The notes: generated by a model not told the origin, from the letters alone. 64,000 nt of DNA from Ascarosepion bandense (GCA_037127315.1 JBBBDQ010001689.1:713501-777500); one strand, 5' to 3'; positions 10,887 to 21,734 are shown, numbered from the stretch's first letter. Numbers and translations are program-made.

Positions 10887-11082
10887 CAACTATACGTTAG
10901 GTATGGATGGAGTAATATTCCGTATCCAAAGAGACACTATTCTTAAAAAAATGCTCAATACAAAAGAGAGCTAATAATAATTATTTTGAATATATAATAT
11001 AAATATGTTATAATATCACTACAAAAGTAGCCATTTTGTTTCGACATTATCCGTATCTTATCAAGTGATGAATTCACTTATA
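10526..11082. other. AT-rich spacer with TC and TA microsatellites
   Basis: A (TC)n/(TA)n tract is at 10819-10886. The remainder is AT-rich with no recognised feature. Confidence 0.6.
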
Positions 11083-11492
11083 AGTTTAAGTAACGTTGAG
11101 CCTGGTTAGTACTAGATGGGTGACCGTTTGGGAATACCAGGTGCTGTAAGCGATTATTGACGGATGTGTGTTGTGGTGCAATGGATATCGGCTCGGAAAG
11201 AGGAATCGGTGAGCCGAGTTCGATTTCCAGTCAAACACGCTGCATTCACTTACGCTCTGGTACCCTTTGGGAAGGTATTAATCCGTCCCTTCCTTCCAGT
11301 TATGGGTTAATTATCATGAGGTCTCCTGTTCATGCGATCCGTGGCAAAACTTCTGCACCGATTGTTTGTTATCAGCAGTTCCAAAAAGTTTAGATGGTGC
11401 TACACAAGCCTTCACCACTCTAAACAATTCTTTGCGGGATAGTCTAACTGATGTTAGACACTCATACGTCGAAATCGACGGAAAAGTCCATA

Positions 11493-11494
<2 letters not shown>
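11083..11494 (+). mobile_element. SINE: 5S rRNA-like plus tRNA-like head, tail type B
   Basis: A 5'-truncated 5S rRNA-derived segment (GAGCCTGGTTAGTACTAGAT, 11098 onward, then GGGTGACC and CCAGGTGCTGTAAGC) is followed by a tRNA-derived segment. That segment has an A box TGGTGCAATGG near 11175 and a B box GAGTTCGATTTCC near 11217. A shared body (TATTAATCCGT, CAGTTATGGGTTAA) follows, then tail B (TTCATGCGATCCGTGGC, then GTCGAAATCGACGGAAAAGTCC). It ends in (CA)n(TA)n at 11495-11560. It has no protein and would need LINE enzymes for movement. Confidence 0.88.

Positions 11495-11560
<66 letters not shown>
11495..11560. repeat. (CA)n(TA)n microsatellite at SINE 3' end
   Basis: The simple-repeat tail directly follows the SINE, as is common for SINE 3' ends. 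Confidence 0.95.
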
Positions 11561-13035
11561 CTTCTTGAAAATTATAATTAAAGTATGAAAAGACCGCGAC
11601 AGAAATTGGAACATTGTAAAAATAGCCAAACATTACAATGGTAAAATATGCAGATTAAACCAGGAGGAAAAATGGCTATTATGTTGTTCCCAGACAAAAA
11701 TGAATTACTAAATGCAAAAACAGAATTAATTTCTAAGTGTAAATCTTTCTGTAAAGAAATAACTGAAGTTTTTGTTTTCTCCGTCTTCAACATCGTCTTT
11801 TTCTTCACCAAACACTACAGTCGACCGCAATGAACACCGCGTGTCAGTTTCGTTAAAACTCAAAAAATGACTGCATCTATTCTCGCAAAAAAAACAAAAA
11901 ACGCTCAGCTTTTATGCCGGCGAGGCATGCGCTTCTCCAAATGAATACGAGCCTCGCTCTAAGTCTGCTCGCGCACGCGCACTATCATTTTTCTGTCCGC
12001 TGCCGTAATGTTTGGCTCGTCAAACGTTCACTCATACATTTGTTATACTAAGTAAACATACCAGTAAATACCTACTAGGATCAAACCATCATGGATGAAA
12101 ATGTTCTAAGACATTTTCCTAATTTTCAATATTGCGCGTTCATAAAAGATTCCTGTCACGTAAGCGTTTGAAAAATATGCAGTTTATAGAGCTCGCATCC
12201 ATTCGGATGATGATTTTAAATTCTATTTAATAGCAACTGCTTATATGTGGAAATATCACTTTAATAATCGCATATTGTTGTTATGCAGCAGTAAATAGAG
12301 AAAACGCACTGCTTTATTCATATGATAGGATATGAAAAACAAGAACCCAGGTATTACCTGGAATATCGTCGCTAAAACCAAATCTTATAGAAAAATACTT
12401 TTAATTTATGCCTTTTAGGAAAAACTAGTCATCTTAGACCATAAAAATAACCCTAATCTAATTAACAAAAAACTGAATTAATGACGACACCCTGCCATAG
12501 AAAAATTACTGACCTAAATTCTTAGATCTTGATTGATACAGATAATTCTATACGATTGTCTCTTTCTTTCTCACTCACTTATTTTACCTTTATTTATTTA
12601 TTTCCTCCTTTTTTCTTTCTTTTCCCTGCAAACATTACTATTAATAATTATGAGGTATGTCTTTATGATTACATCACCCAGCATTTTAATATTTGTATTG
12701 AAAATTGTTTTTAGTTTAAAATTTTAATTTTAATTTTTTTATCTCCTTTTAATTTTTGTCTATTTAAATTTTACTCTTGATAAATTAAAAACAGTACCCA
12801 ATCATTATAAGATCTATCTCCCATGAACATCGAGTGAACTCAAATCTATTAAACTGTCATTTCGAAATGTGCATCTGATGATTGAGTAACGCATAAAACT
12901 CCGAGTCGTAACATCGACGTATGATGATATGTATATTCATTAATATATATAATTAATAACTCTGTTTATACTACATTTAGCACTGTTTTATTATCACCTG
13001 AATAATATTTTTATACATGTGTGCATAACTACGTA
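11561..13035. other. AT-rich spacer, no recognised gene
   Basis: Almost 1.5 kb with only short frames. One GC-richer patch with CGCGCACGCGCAC lies near 11970. I see no splice-bounded exon and no element ends. Confidence 0.5.
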
Positions 13036-13039
13036 AAGG

Positions 13040-13199
13040 GGGCATGTCAGGACACTGAACAACTGTAGACAGATGATGCCAAGGAAGAAATGAGCAGACT
13101 GAATATCAGTTTTCTGAGAGTGTGCAAAGCTAGATGGCCAAACAACGGAGATTTCGTCAGTGATATTCACAGGATAATATAGGCAGGCAGCAAAAATAG
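13040..13199 (+). mobile_element. RTE-like LINE endonuclease domain, 5' part
   Basis: The plus strand encodes pieces of an APE-type endonuclease from a non-LTR retrotransposon: VRTLN near 13045, then after a frameshift EEMSRLNISFLRVCKARWPN and GDFVSDIHRII, ending at GSKNR (13199). It resumes at 13671, after a SINE insertion. The domain would nick target DNA to prime reverse transcription, but frameshifts and stops show that it is dead. Confidence 0.82.
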
Positions 13200-13678
13200 C
13201 CGTCGTCGTCTTGCGGCTTTGGCCGAGATAGAGCTCACTACACCCCTCCAGTATTCCCTGTGCATTTGGAACCCTGGCGCAGTTTTGTAACGAAATTCAT
13301 AATCTTGTCAAATAGCTGAATACTTGATGCTTCGCCAGGGCTACCAAGGGTGTTTTTATTGTGACACCAACACTGGATGGGTTGCCTCCAGGCCCCATCC
13401 CGTTATTTAACTGGAGGGAAGTAACGGATTAATATCTTTCCCAAGGGTACTAGTGCTTAAGTGAATGCAAGGTATTTAACTGGAATTCGAACTCGGCTCA
13501 CCGATTCCTCTTTCCAAGCCAATATCCACTGCACCACAACGCACATCCGTCACTGATCGCCTACAGCGCCTGGTATTTCCAAGTGGTCACCCATCTAAGT
13601 ACTGACCAGGCTCACGTTGCTTAACTTCGCTGACCGAACGAGAACCAGTGTATTCAACGTGATACGCCGTAAAAATAG
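13192..13678 (-). mobile_element. full-length SINE (5S + tRNA head, tail type C) with TSD inside an RTE relic
   Basis: The SINE covers 13200-13670 on the minus strand. The 5S rRNA-like start (GGCGTATCACGTTGAATACA) is near 13650-13668 and the rest of the 5S block is at 13562-13640. The tRNA-like block with A and B boxes is at about 13485-13545, then the shared body, then tail C (CCATCCAGTGTTGGTGTCAC, then CCTTGGTAGCCCTGGCGAAG) down to 13200. AAAAATAG occurs at 13192-13199 and again at 13671-13678 as target duplication, and the interrupted RTE frame resumes right after it. Confidence 0.9.
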
Positions 13679-14065
13679 AGAAAAGGGAGTTGGCTTGATA
13701 CTTGACAGAGACATGAAAAATTGTGTCTTAAGGTACTGCCAGTTATCCGAAAGAGGCCTCCTGGTTAAACTAAGTAGCAAGCCTTTCAACATTGCAGTTA
13801 TAGTAGTGTATGCACTGACAACACAAAGTACTGAGACGGGAATAAAATATTCTACTCTACACTGAATTACGTCAAAGCTCAGTGTAAATCGCAAGAAATT
13901 ATAATTATCATGGGAGACCTGAATACGTAAAGAGTAAAAAGGGGTAACAGTTGGCGATTTCGGATTAAGAAAACGCAATGACCTCGGACAAAAATGGGTC
14001 CAACTGGTGCACAGCGAATGACCAGTTAATAACTTACACTTGTTTTCAAGAACAACCAAAACGTT
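13671..14065 (+). mobile_element. RTE-like LINE endonuclease domain, 3' part
   Basis: The frame continues as KNREKGVGLILDRDM, then LSERGLLVKLSSKPFNIAVI and VVYALTTQST, and after a stop IIIIMGDLNT near 13900-13920. The MGDLN motif is the signature metal/phosphate-binding segment of APE-type endonucleases. Further frameshifts follow. Similarity fades near 14065 (SRTTKTF). Confidence 0.85.
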
Positions 14066-14376
14066 CGTTGTAGTGGTGAAATATTCGTCGCCAATTTGTT
14101 GTAGAGTTTTTGTGGTGAAACTTAGCCTCAAATTTGTATTGACCAGATTGGGGTCGGAATTAAGACACAGTAACAAGAAATAAGTAAGTCCGAACGGTAT
14201 TATTACGCTGCTTATTGCCTAGTAATTGGATTTAACTGCGTACTAGCTGTCTTACCTGACCGCTGACTCAACAGTATTTAATTGCCTCCCCACTAAGTGG
14301 GGAGGCAATTAAAGACAAAATACAAAATGTGGCACAAGGCCTTTTAATTTGGCTAATCCGAGCCATATAGTGTATG
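14066..14376. other. spacer containing a perfect palindrome
   Basis: No gene is seen. The only structural feature is the palindrome listed separately at 14279-14311. Confidence 0.5.
14279..14311. repeat. perfect 16-bp-arm palindrome
   Basis: TAATTGCCTCCCCACT, one central A, then AGTGGGGAGGCAATTA. The arms are fully complementary and would form a very stable hairpin or cruciform. Confidence 0.95.
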
Positions 14377-15715
14377 TCTAATTTTCCCAAGGCGAGACTG
14401 TACCCTTCGGTAGAGCATCGACTGGGTCATTACTCTTCGCCCGAAGCCAGAGAGTTCGACAATGCGCAAGGCAGAACACAAACTTCCGTTTTAACTGCCC
14501 CGGAAGTCACGCAGGTAATTATATATAGTAAAAGGAAGAGCCCATTCCTCGTAGAAGGCTACCATTACATTTATGGGCATGAAGAAGCCCAAGATCTGAC
14601 ACAAAAGAAAGAAATTGATTATATAACAAAAAACAGAAGATTTAAGAATTCAGCTATTTATTGTAAAACTTATTTAGATGCTGAGTGCGGAAGCGACAAC
14701 CTCCCAGTTATATGCAAACAATGGATGAAACTGCGCAGAGTGAAGAAACCTAATGCAGCTCTAAGACAGCAATACAAAACACTCGTGAAGGTTTTCAACC
14801 TGCAGGAAAACTAGATAGAGTGAAAAAAATGTACTAGATACAAATTGTAAATGAAAACTCAAAAGACACATTAATAAAATTAGCCAACGACATCATCGTA
14901 AAAAAAAAATCAGACGAGTAGGAAAACGAGTAGATCACAGATAAGATTCGCAACATGAGGCAAACGAGACAGAAAATAATGCTAATACATAAAACGGAAT
15001 ACACGAAACTACACAAAGAATTAAGGAGCAAATGCAGACTGACAAAAGAGAATTGGCTCAATGACAAATGCGCAGAAATAAAGAGATTGAGCACAACTAA
15101 CAAAAGATACATGCATAAAAATTAAGGGAACTAACGGGACAAAAAACATTCTCCTCAACAGGATGCATAAAATTCAAGGACGAAACACTCATATTAGTAA
15201 AGGAGGAAATACTTCAGCGGTAGGAATAATATATAGTAGCTTTTTTCCACAAAAGAAAGCAATCATAATTACACAGAAATACCGACGGTAACATTTCTGT
15301 TTAATCTTTATTTAAACGATGTTTCTGTTGCTCCTATGTAAATCTTTTCGTCTGTATGAGTGTTATTTATCACGGTAGCTTTGTATATTATGGTGTTGGT
15401 CAGATATTTATTATTAAGTGGACAGTTATCCTTCTTTCAGCAGTTACAGTTGTTCGTATTTTTTTGTTTATTTGTGTTGATGTTTTTAGCTTTATTAAGT
15501 ATTTTCTTATGTATATGTCTATATATATATATATGAAGTGCGATGGGCAAATTTTCATCCAAATACCTCGAAAATGAAAATAACACTGACATCATATTTT
15601 AACAGATATATATATATACAAAATTACACAAAAATAATTTCAAAAACTAAAATGTAAATTTATTTAATAAAATAGCTCTCTTTATAGCTCTCAACTTGAG
15701 GACAGTGCGGAGGAG
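14377..15715 (+). repeat. 1,338-bp tandem duplication, unit 1 (carries RTE fragment)
   Basis: The unit starts TCTAATTTTCCCAAGGCGAG. From about 14590 the plus strand reads as the region between endonuclease and reverse transcriptase of an RTE-like LINE: IDYITKNRRFKNSAIYCKTY, DAECGSDNLPVICKQWMKLR, then frameshifted NKRIGSMTNAQK-like and TGTKNILLNRMHKI segments up to about 15300. The rest (15300-15700) is AT-rich without recognised motifs. Unit 2 starts at 15716. Confidence 0.85.
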
Positions 15716-17053
15716 TCTAATTTTCCCAAGGCGAGACTGTACCCTTCGGTAGAGCATCGACTGGGTCATTACTCTTCGCCCGAAGCCAGAGAGTTCGACA
15801 ATGCGCAAGGCAGAACACAAACTTCCGTTTTAACTGCCCCGGAAGTCACGCAGGTAATTATATATATAAAAGGAAGAGCCCATTCCTCGTAGAAGGCTAC
15901 CATTACATTTATGGGCATGAAGAAGCCCAAGATCTGACACAAAAGAAAGAAATTGATTATATAACAAAAAACAGAAGATTTAAGAATTCAGCTATTTATT
16001 GTAAAACTTATTTAGATGCTGAGTGCGGAAGCGACAACCTCCCAGTTATATGCAAACAATGGATGAAACTGCGCAGAGTGAAGAAACCTAATGCAGCTCT
16101 AAGACAGCAATACAAAACACTCGTGAAGGTTTTCAACCTGCAGGAAAACTAGATAGAGTGAAAAAAATGTACTAGATACAAATTGTAAATGAAAACTCAA
16201 AAGACACATTAATAAAATTAGCCAACGACATCATCGTAAAAAAAAAATCAGACGAGTAGGAAAACGAGTAGATCACAGATAAGATTCGCAACATGAGGCA
16301 AACGAGACAGAAAATAATGCTAATACATAAAACGGAATACACGAAACTACACAAAGAATTAAGGAGCAAATGCAGACTGACAAAAGAGAATTGGCTCAAT
16401 GACAAATGCGCAGAAATAAAGAGATTGAGCACAACTAACAAAAGATACATGCATAAAAATTAAGGGAACTAACGGGACAAAAAACATTCTCCTCAACAGG
16501 ATGCATAAAATTCAAGGACGAAACACTCATATTCGTAAAGGAGGAAATACTTCAGCGGTAGGAATAATATATAGTAGCTTTTTTCCACAAAAGAAAGCAA
16601 TCATAATTACACAGAAATACCGACGGTAACATTTCTGTTTAATCTTTATTTAAACGATGTTTCTGTTGCTCCTATGTAAATCTTTTCGTCTGTATGAGTG
16701 TTATTTATCACGGTAGCTTTGTATATTATGGTGTTGGTCAGACATTTATTATTAAGTGGACAGTTATCCTTCTTTCAGCAGTTACAGTTGTTCGTATTTT
16801 TTTGTTTATTTGTGTTGATGTTTTTAGCTTTATTAAGTATTTTCTTATGTATATGTCTATATATATATATATGAAGTGCGATGGGCAAATTTTCATCAAA
16901 ATACCTCGAAAATGAAAATAACACTGACATCATATTTTAACAGATATATATATATACAAAATTACACAAAAATAATTTCAAAAACTAAAATGTAAATTTA
17001 TTTAATAAAATAGCTCTCTTTATAGCTCTCAACTTGAGGACAGTGCGGAGGAG
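15716..17053 (+). repeat. 1,338-bp tandem duplication, unit 2
   Basis: It is almost identical to unit 1. I noticed four differences by eye: the TATATATAGTAAAAGG/TATATATATAAAAGG indel near 15865, AGTAAAGG versus CGTAAAGG near 16533, GATATTTA versus GACATTTA near 16741, and CATCCAAAT versus CATCAAAAT near 16896. The RTE fragment is therefore present twice. Each unit ends in GAGGACAGTGCGGAGGAG, which also occurs in the mariner fragments at 17686-17703 (complement) and 20699-20716. Confidence 0.92.
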
Positions 17054-17204
17054 TCTAATTTTCCCAAGGCGAGACTGTACCCTTCGGTAGAGCATCGACT
17101 GGGTCATTACTCTTCGCCCGAAGCCAGAGAGTTCGACAATGCGCAAGGCAGAACACAAACTTCCGTTTTAACTGCCCCGGAAGTCACGCAGGTAATTATA
17201 TATT
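17054..17204. repeat. partial third copy of the 1,338-bp unit
   Basis: The first ~150 bp of the unit recur a third time (TCTAATTTTCCCAAGGCGAG to GTAATTATATAT) and then break abruptly into mariner sequence. Confidence 0.93.
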
Positions 17205-18190
17205 TTCAAACTCGTTTGGAGGACGTGATTAAAATAGTTTGGAATCTCTTGCAACTCTTCTGGTCGGTTTCTCTGTTTAAAATGGGGAATGCTGTTATAA
17301 CCCGTGCTGTCAGTTCATATTTGGTGTTACAAGGAGTTTAGTGTGATTCTCGATGAACTGAGTCATACATTTAATAATCAAGGGGTTGCATTATGGAGAA
17401 TTAAGGAGCCATGGTTTAAGGTTTGAGGTGGTCGCCAAATTTTATGACAGTCATGGTTGGGTTCTGTTTCTTGTGTGGCATGGTGCACAGTCCTGTTGTC
17501 CGGCAGAAGATCTTCCTGTTGACACAGGGCAGCACTAATACTTCAAGGCACTTGATGTAAGCCTGCGTGTTGAATCGGAGGCCATGCGGAAATATGAATA
17601 GAGGCATAACCTCGCCATCACAAGTGATCCTTTGAAAAATCTCTTTTCTTCACCATTAGACACATCCATATTTTTCAAACTCCTCCGCACTGTCCTCAGG
17701 TTGATACACAATCACTATAAAACCTTTATATGAGAGCTTCCAGTGCGAATGACAAACAGTGCAGAAGATTGTTTTAAAATTTCTCGCGTAGTGAAATGCA
17801 TTATAGTGCTCATTTTCTCACAGACGTTGCCCAACTGACCCTACTATAATATGCAGTTGACAAAATCAAAAACAATGTTTATACGCGAAATTAAATTTGA
17901 AACGGTGACAATTCATGCATCGCAACCTTATTTTATGCAAGGTTTTATTAGCACCCCTCTGGAGAAAGGTATATATATTTATTGAAGTCATCTCTTCATT
18001 TGTGAGAAAATTAGACCTTATTCACTGCTATATTGGAGGATTGATATTACATAGCAGAGAACCTCTGTTTTATGTTTCTTTGTACATTATTTAAATGGTT
18101 GGATTTGCTGATTCAACGCGTTTCGGATTTAGTGGAACTACGTTTTTTTCTTTATATAATAAAATGTTGGTTTCCAGGTCAGAATAGCTG
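17205..18190 (-). mobile_element. mariner-like transposon relic with transposase C-terminus
   Basis: On the minus strand 17416-17607 encodes MPLFIFPHGLRFNTQAYIKC and related text, matching the mariner transposase region MPPHFFPQGLR. In a neighbouring frame follows QQDCAPCHT, the segment with the second catalytic aspartate, and then LLNSP-stop-CNPL where an intact mariner has SPD.NP. The reading frame is therefore interrupted at the third acidic region and the protein is dead. The segment 17640-18190 (5' side on the minus strand) is shared in inverted orientation with 20195-20760. Confidence 0.82.
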
Positions 18191-19190
18191 GACATAGCTA
18201 ATATATGTTTGGTTTTTACCTGCAAGATTTACCATCCGCTGGAGGCCTATCTACCATGGTAACTTTACTTTTTTATCTTCTTACTGTCAACTTTTCTCAT
18301 CGTATTTCTAAAATATTTCTTTCTTTATATTTATTCTTGTCTCTCCTCTTCTTTACCGTATTTTTTCTTCGTCCTTTAAGCATATTTTGTTTTTTCTGTT
18401 TATTGTACTTTCTTCCTTTCTTACTTACATTTTCATTTTTATGTTCCTAAAATCATTAAAACATCAAATTTATACAAGACAATTACAAACATTTTCTCTC
18501 TTCCGACATCAATAATGGCAACAGAATTCTATTCGGAACATTTGTGAAGTCTGGAAAATATTTTTCTGTTTTTGCCGCAGTGTCATTAAGTCCAAATCAA
18601 TAACACCATTAATCAATGTCTTACGTCTTGTCAATTATTTTACCGCGTCTTTTGCCCGCCATGTCGTCTGCTTTGACAGCCAAGAAATTAATGGCGAAGA
18701 GGTCACGGCAAGGAATCTACATTCATTTTCTTTAGTCCTTGGCAAATTTTCGATAATATTTCTTGTAAACTTTTCCTCATTTGCTAGATTCTAATTTTTG
18801 TTTAGTTGTTTCTTTTTTCTTTCTGTGTTTTTATGTTGTTTTAGTTTTTATCATTCATTACTCTATACGAGCAATTCAGATTTAGATACAAATAGACACT
18901 GATGTAACTGACTTTAAGACGAGCGTGGTATTGTTATCTCAGACGTTTTTGAGTAGAGTACAATACTGTGTCTTATCACTGAGTTGAATTGTTATCGATT
19001 TTATTCTTCGAAGGCATGAGGACACTCGACGTTTTTTGCGACATTCTTATTTGCTTTGCAGCTGCAAAAGAAGTAACTACAAAAACATTCATTGAATTCA
19101 TTTTTAAACTTATATTATTCTGACTGTAAGAGTTTTTGTTTTTCTGTCTTTCTGTCCATATTTATATAGATCCGTTTATATATATCTATA

Positions 19191-19200
<10 letters not shown>
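18191..19200. other. AT/pyrimidine-rich spacer
   Basis: A T-rich stretch at 18260-18440 gives a spurious hydrophobic frame. No gene or known repeat is recognised. Confidence 0.5.
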
Positions 19201-19238
<38 letters not shown>

Positions 19239-19538
19239 GAATTGTTTGAACATTATTTTTTATCGATACTCGTATTTAAGTAGATATTCTGTGTTTTAAT
19301 TAAACAGTATTATATATTTATATCTACCGGTTTCATTATTTACGAATAATAACAATTTATCGTAAATAATCAGGCCGGCAGATATATATATATATATATA
19401 TATATAATGCTGTTTAATTAAAAAACAGAATATCTACTTAAATACGAGTATCGATAAAAAAAATAATGTTCAAACAATTCATTTCGAATTGTCGGTTGGT
19501 TATAACCATTTTCGTTAAAATTCGTTAATATTTATAAT

Positions 19539-19586
<48 letters not shown>
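19190..19586. mobile_element. (TA)n-flanked foldback element, compact version
   Basis: Left arm starts at 19233 (GAAATGAATTGTTTGAACAT) and includes ATCGATACTCGTATTTAAGT. Right arm, ending at 19486, is its complement (ACTTAAATACGAGTATCGAT). Loop sequences around 19330-19380 are themselves inverted (CTACCGG/CCGGCAG and ATTTACGA/TCGTAAAT). (TA)n tracts lie on both outer sides (19190-19232 and 19541-19586) and inside the right half (19384-19405). A related element lies at 33790-34186. Confidence 0.88.
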
Positions 19587-19589
<3 letters not shown>

Positions 19590-20194
19590 AGTCTATTCAT
19601 ATAGATATATCAAAATTATATTAAAATAGACGGACCTAAAACTACATGAAAATATATTCATTTTTATTTAAAAATGTGATTTATAATGTAGCTGTTGGGA
19701 GATGGTTAATGTTTATTGTTTCGGCCTTGTGTCATACATAACCGAACTTCCTACAGCTTACAAATTTTTTCCAGAATTATCACAAAGAGAATTATCAAAA
19801 GGTTTTCATCGTTAGCATCAAAACGTACGCATCAGAAGGTTGCTTGTATGAATTTCTATGGATGTGTGGAATAGTGTAAGAATAAAATATAGATTTTTCA
19901 TGTTAAAATAGAAATTTATTAAGAGGAAAGAATCACAAACATTGATAGAAATTAATGTTCAATGAGAAAGTTAAGGGTATCAAGAAATGGTCGTACTAGT
20001 AATTAGTTGAAGTGAGTTTATGCGTACTACGTATGTATGTATTTTCGTTTGATATAAGTGAATCACCACAACGATACCCCAAAATTCCGTAGCACCCTAA
20101 AAAGAGAATGTATTCCTTATTCCCTCTTACCTCAAATGAAGACAATAAGAGAAACCTCGAATTGTGGAGAAACTGAGTTCATGCCTGAATAATT
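19590..20194. other. spacer, no recognised feature
   Basis: AT-rich unique-looking sequence between the foldback and the second mariner fragment. Confidence 0.45.
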
Positions 20195-20955
20195 AAAAAA
20201 AGAAACACGCTGTCCTGGAAACCGAAATTTAATTATATAAAAAAAAACGTAGTTCCAATAAATCCGAGGCGTGTTTAATCAGCAAATCCACCCATTTAAA
20301 TAATGTACAAAGATACAACAAACAGGAGTCTCTGCTATGTAATATCAATCCTCCAATATGGCAGCAAATAAGGTACCATTTTCTCACAAATGAAGAGATG
20401 ATTTTAGTAATTATATATACCTTTCTCCAGAGGGGGGCTAATAAAACCCTGCATAAAATAAGTTTGCGATGCATGAATTGTCACCGTTTTACATTTTTTA
20501 ATTTCGAATATAAACCTTATTTGTTTTTGATTTCGTCAACTGCATAGTATAGTAGGTTTAGTTGGGCAACGTCTGTGAGAAGATGAGCACTATAATGCAT
20601 TTCACTACGCGAGAAATTTTAAAACAATCTTCTGCACTGTTTGTCATTCGCACTGGAAGCTCTAATATAAAGATTTTATAGTGATTGTGTATCAACCTAA
20701 GGACAGTGCGGAGGAGTTTGAAAAATATGGATGTGTCTAATGGTGAAGAAAAGAGATTTTTCAAAGGATCACTTGTGATGGCGAGGTTATGCCTCTAGTC
20801 ATCTTTCCACATGGCCTCCAAATCAACACGCAGGCTTGCATCAAGTGCCTAAAAGAATTAGTGCTGCGCTGAGTCAATAGAAAGATCTTCTGAATTACGA
20901 AAAAAAAGGCATGATAACCTGAATTACGAAATTTTGCCTCATCCTCTATATTCAA
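20195..20955 (+). mobile_element. mariner-like relic, inverted partner of 17205-18190
   Basis: The plus strand repeats the inner portion of the left copy in opposite orientation: CTCCAATATGGCAGCAAATA (20353 onward), GCATTTCACTACGCGAGAAA near 20597, and GAGGACAGTGCGGAGGAG-like text at 20700. The transposase start MARLCL/GEVMP is at about 20778-20800, with VIFPHGLQINTQACIKCLK in frame. The copy stops near 20900-20955, so the catalytic C-terminal region is missing here. Confidence 0.8.
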
Positions 20956-21254
20956 CCAATAATATCTATTCTACTGGTTATCATTTAATTAAGCATGTTG
21001 TGCTTTTCATACGAAATAAAACATTCTTTAATAAAGAAGAAATAATTAAAGAATGAGCACTATATATAATATCAAGGAATAAGGTTTTTTTTAAAAATGA
21101 GATCAAGAATTTAAAAACACATTGATGAACAGTAAGGCATCACGTTGGTGTCTATTTCATCTAAATAAATTAGTTATTAAAGATTTCGTAAGCGTTTTAT
21201 TAATAGTTTTATTAATTTCTTAAAATGTGCGTCATTTCATCTGTGAAAATCTAT
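20956..21254. other. AT-rich spacer
   Basis: No recognised feature. It ends at a (TATC)n(TA)n tract at 21255-21330. Confidence 0.5.
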
Positions 21255-21284
21255 TATATCTATCTATCTATCTATCTATCTATC

Positions 21285-21330
<46 letters not shown>
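21255..21330. repeat. (TATC)n(TA)n microsatellite
   Basis: Six TATC units are followed by about twenty TA units. The tract directly abuts the tRNA-like/hammerhead element. Confidence 0.95.
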
Positions 21331-21333
<3 letters not shown>

Positions 21334-21645
21334 TTTACGTTCTCACACGCTGATTGAGCAATTTGGAAGAGTGGGAGACTTTGTAAACCGTAGCTACTCC
21401 GGCATATACGCATCGCTCATTCGATAATGAATTGGAGCCCTCTAGCTACTGGGCGGGTTTATACGCGCTAAAAAGCCTGCTTTCTTCTACCGGCCGCTCG
21501 TGGTCTAGGGGTAGAATCGGCGATTGACGCTGATTCGATCGGATTTCAATCCTGGATTAGGAAGCGAACGGAGTCTTAGCCGTACTGATGAGCTGTGATA
21601 CAGCGAAACAGATCTGTCTGCAGATGACTATATATATATATATAT
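21331..21645 (+). mobile_element. tRNA-like plus hammerhead element (retrozyme/SINE-like), best core
   Basis: The element lies between (TA)n tracts. Its 5' part (CGGCATATACGCATCGCTC, 21402 onward; GTTTATACGCGCTAAAAAGC, 21449) is related to the element at 38510-38815. A tRNA-like block follows with A box TGGTCTAGGGGTAGAA (21511-21526) and B box GGATTTCAATCC (21541-21552). A hammerhead ribozyme with all core bases present comes next at 21571-21629. No protein is encoded. By analogy with schistosome Sm-alpha repeats and metazoan retrozymes, the RNA could be made by RNA polymerase III, self-cleave and be copied by a LINE or Penelope enzyme. The movement mechanism is inference. Confidence 0.8.
21571..21629 (+). 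ncRNA. type I hammerhead ribozyme, intact core
   Basis: CTGATGA is at 21585-21591. Stem II is GCTGT/ACAGC (21592-21596 and 21600-21604) with loop GAT. GAAA is at 21605-21608. Stem III is ACA/TGT closed by GATC, giving the cleavage triplet GTC ending at 21618. Stem I is GTA/TGC next to the core plus an outer AGTC/GACT (21572-21575 and 21626-21629). All conserved core positions match the hammerhead consensus, so self-cleavage after 21618 is predicted. Confidence 0.85.
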
Positions 21646-21734
21646 TGTAACAAATTGTGGAACTCGTAGGTTTTTTACCTGCTGTTCATGCATTTACTTT
21701 TATAAAGAGTGCTTGATACACCGTAGAGCGTTAT

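Noticed and set aside
13562..13670. Functional 5S rRNA gene
   Set aside because: The 5S-like block is diverged, is fused to a tRNA-like block and SINE tail, and is flanked by a target duplication, so it is a SINE head.
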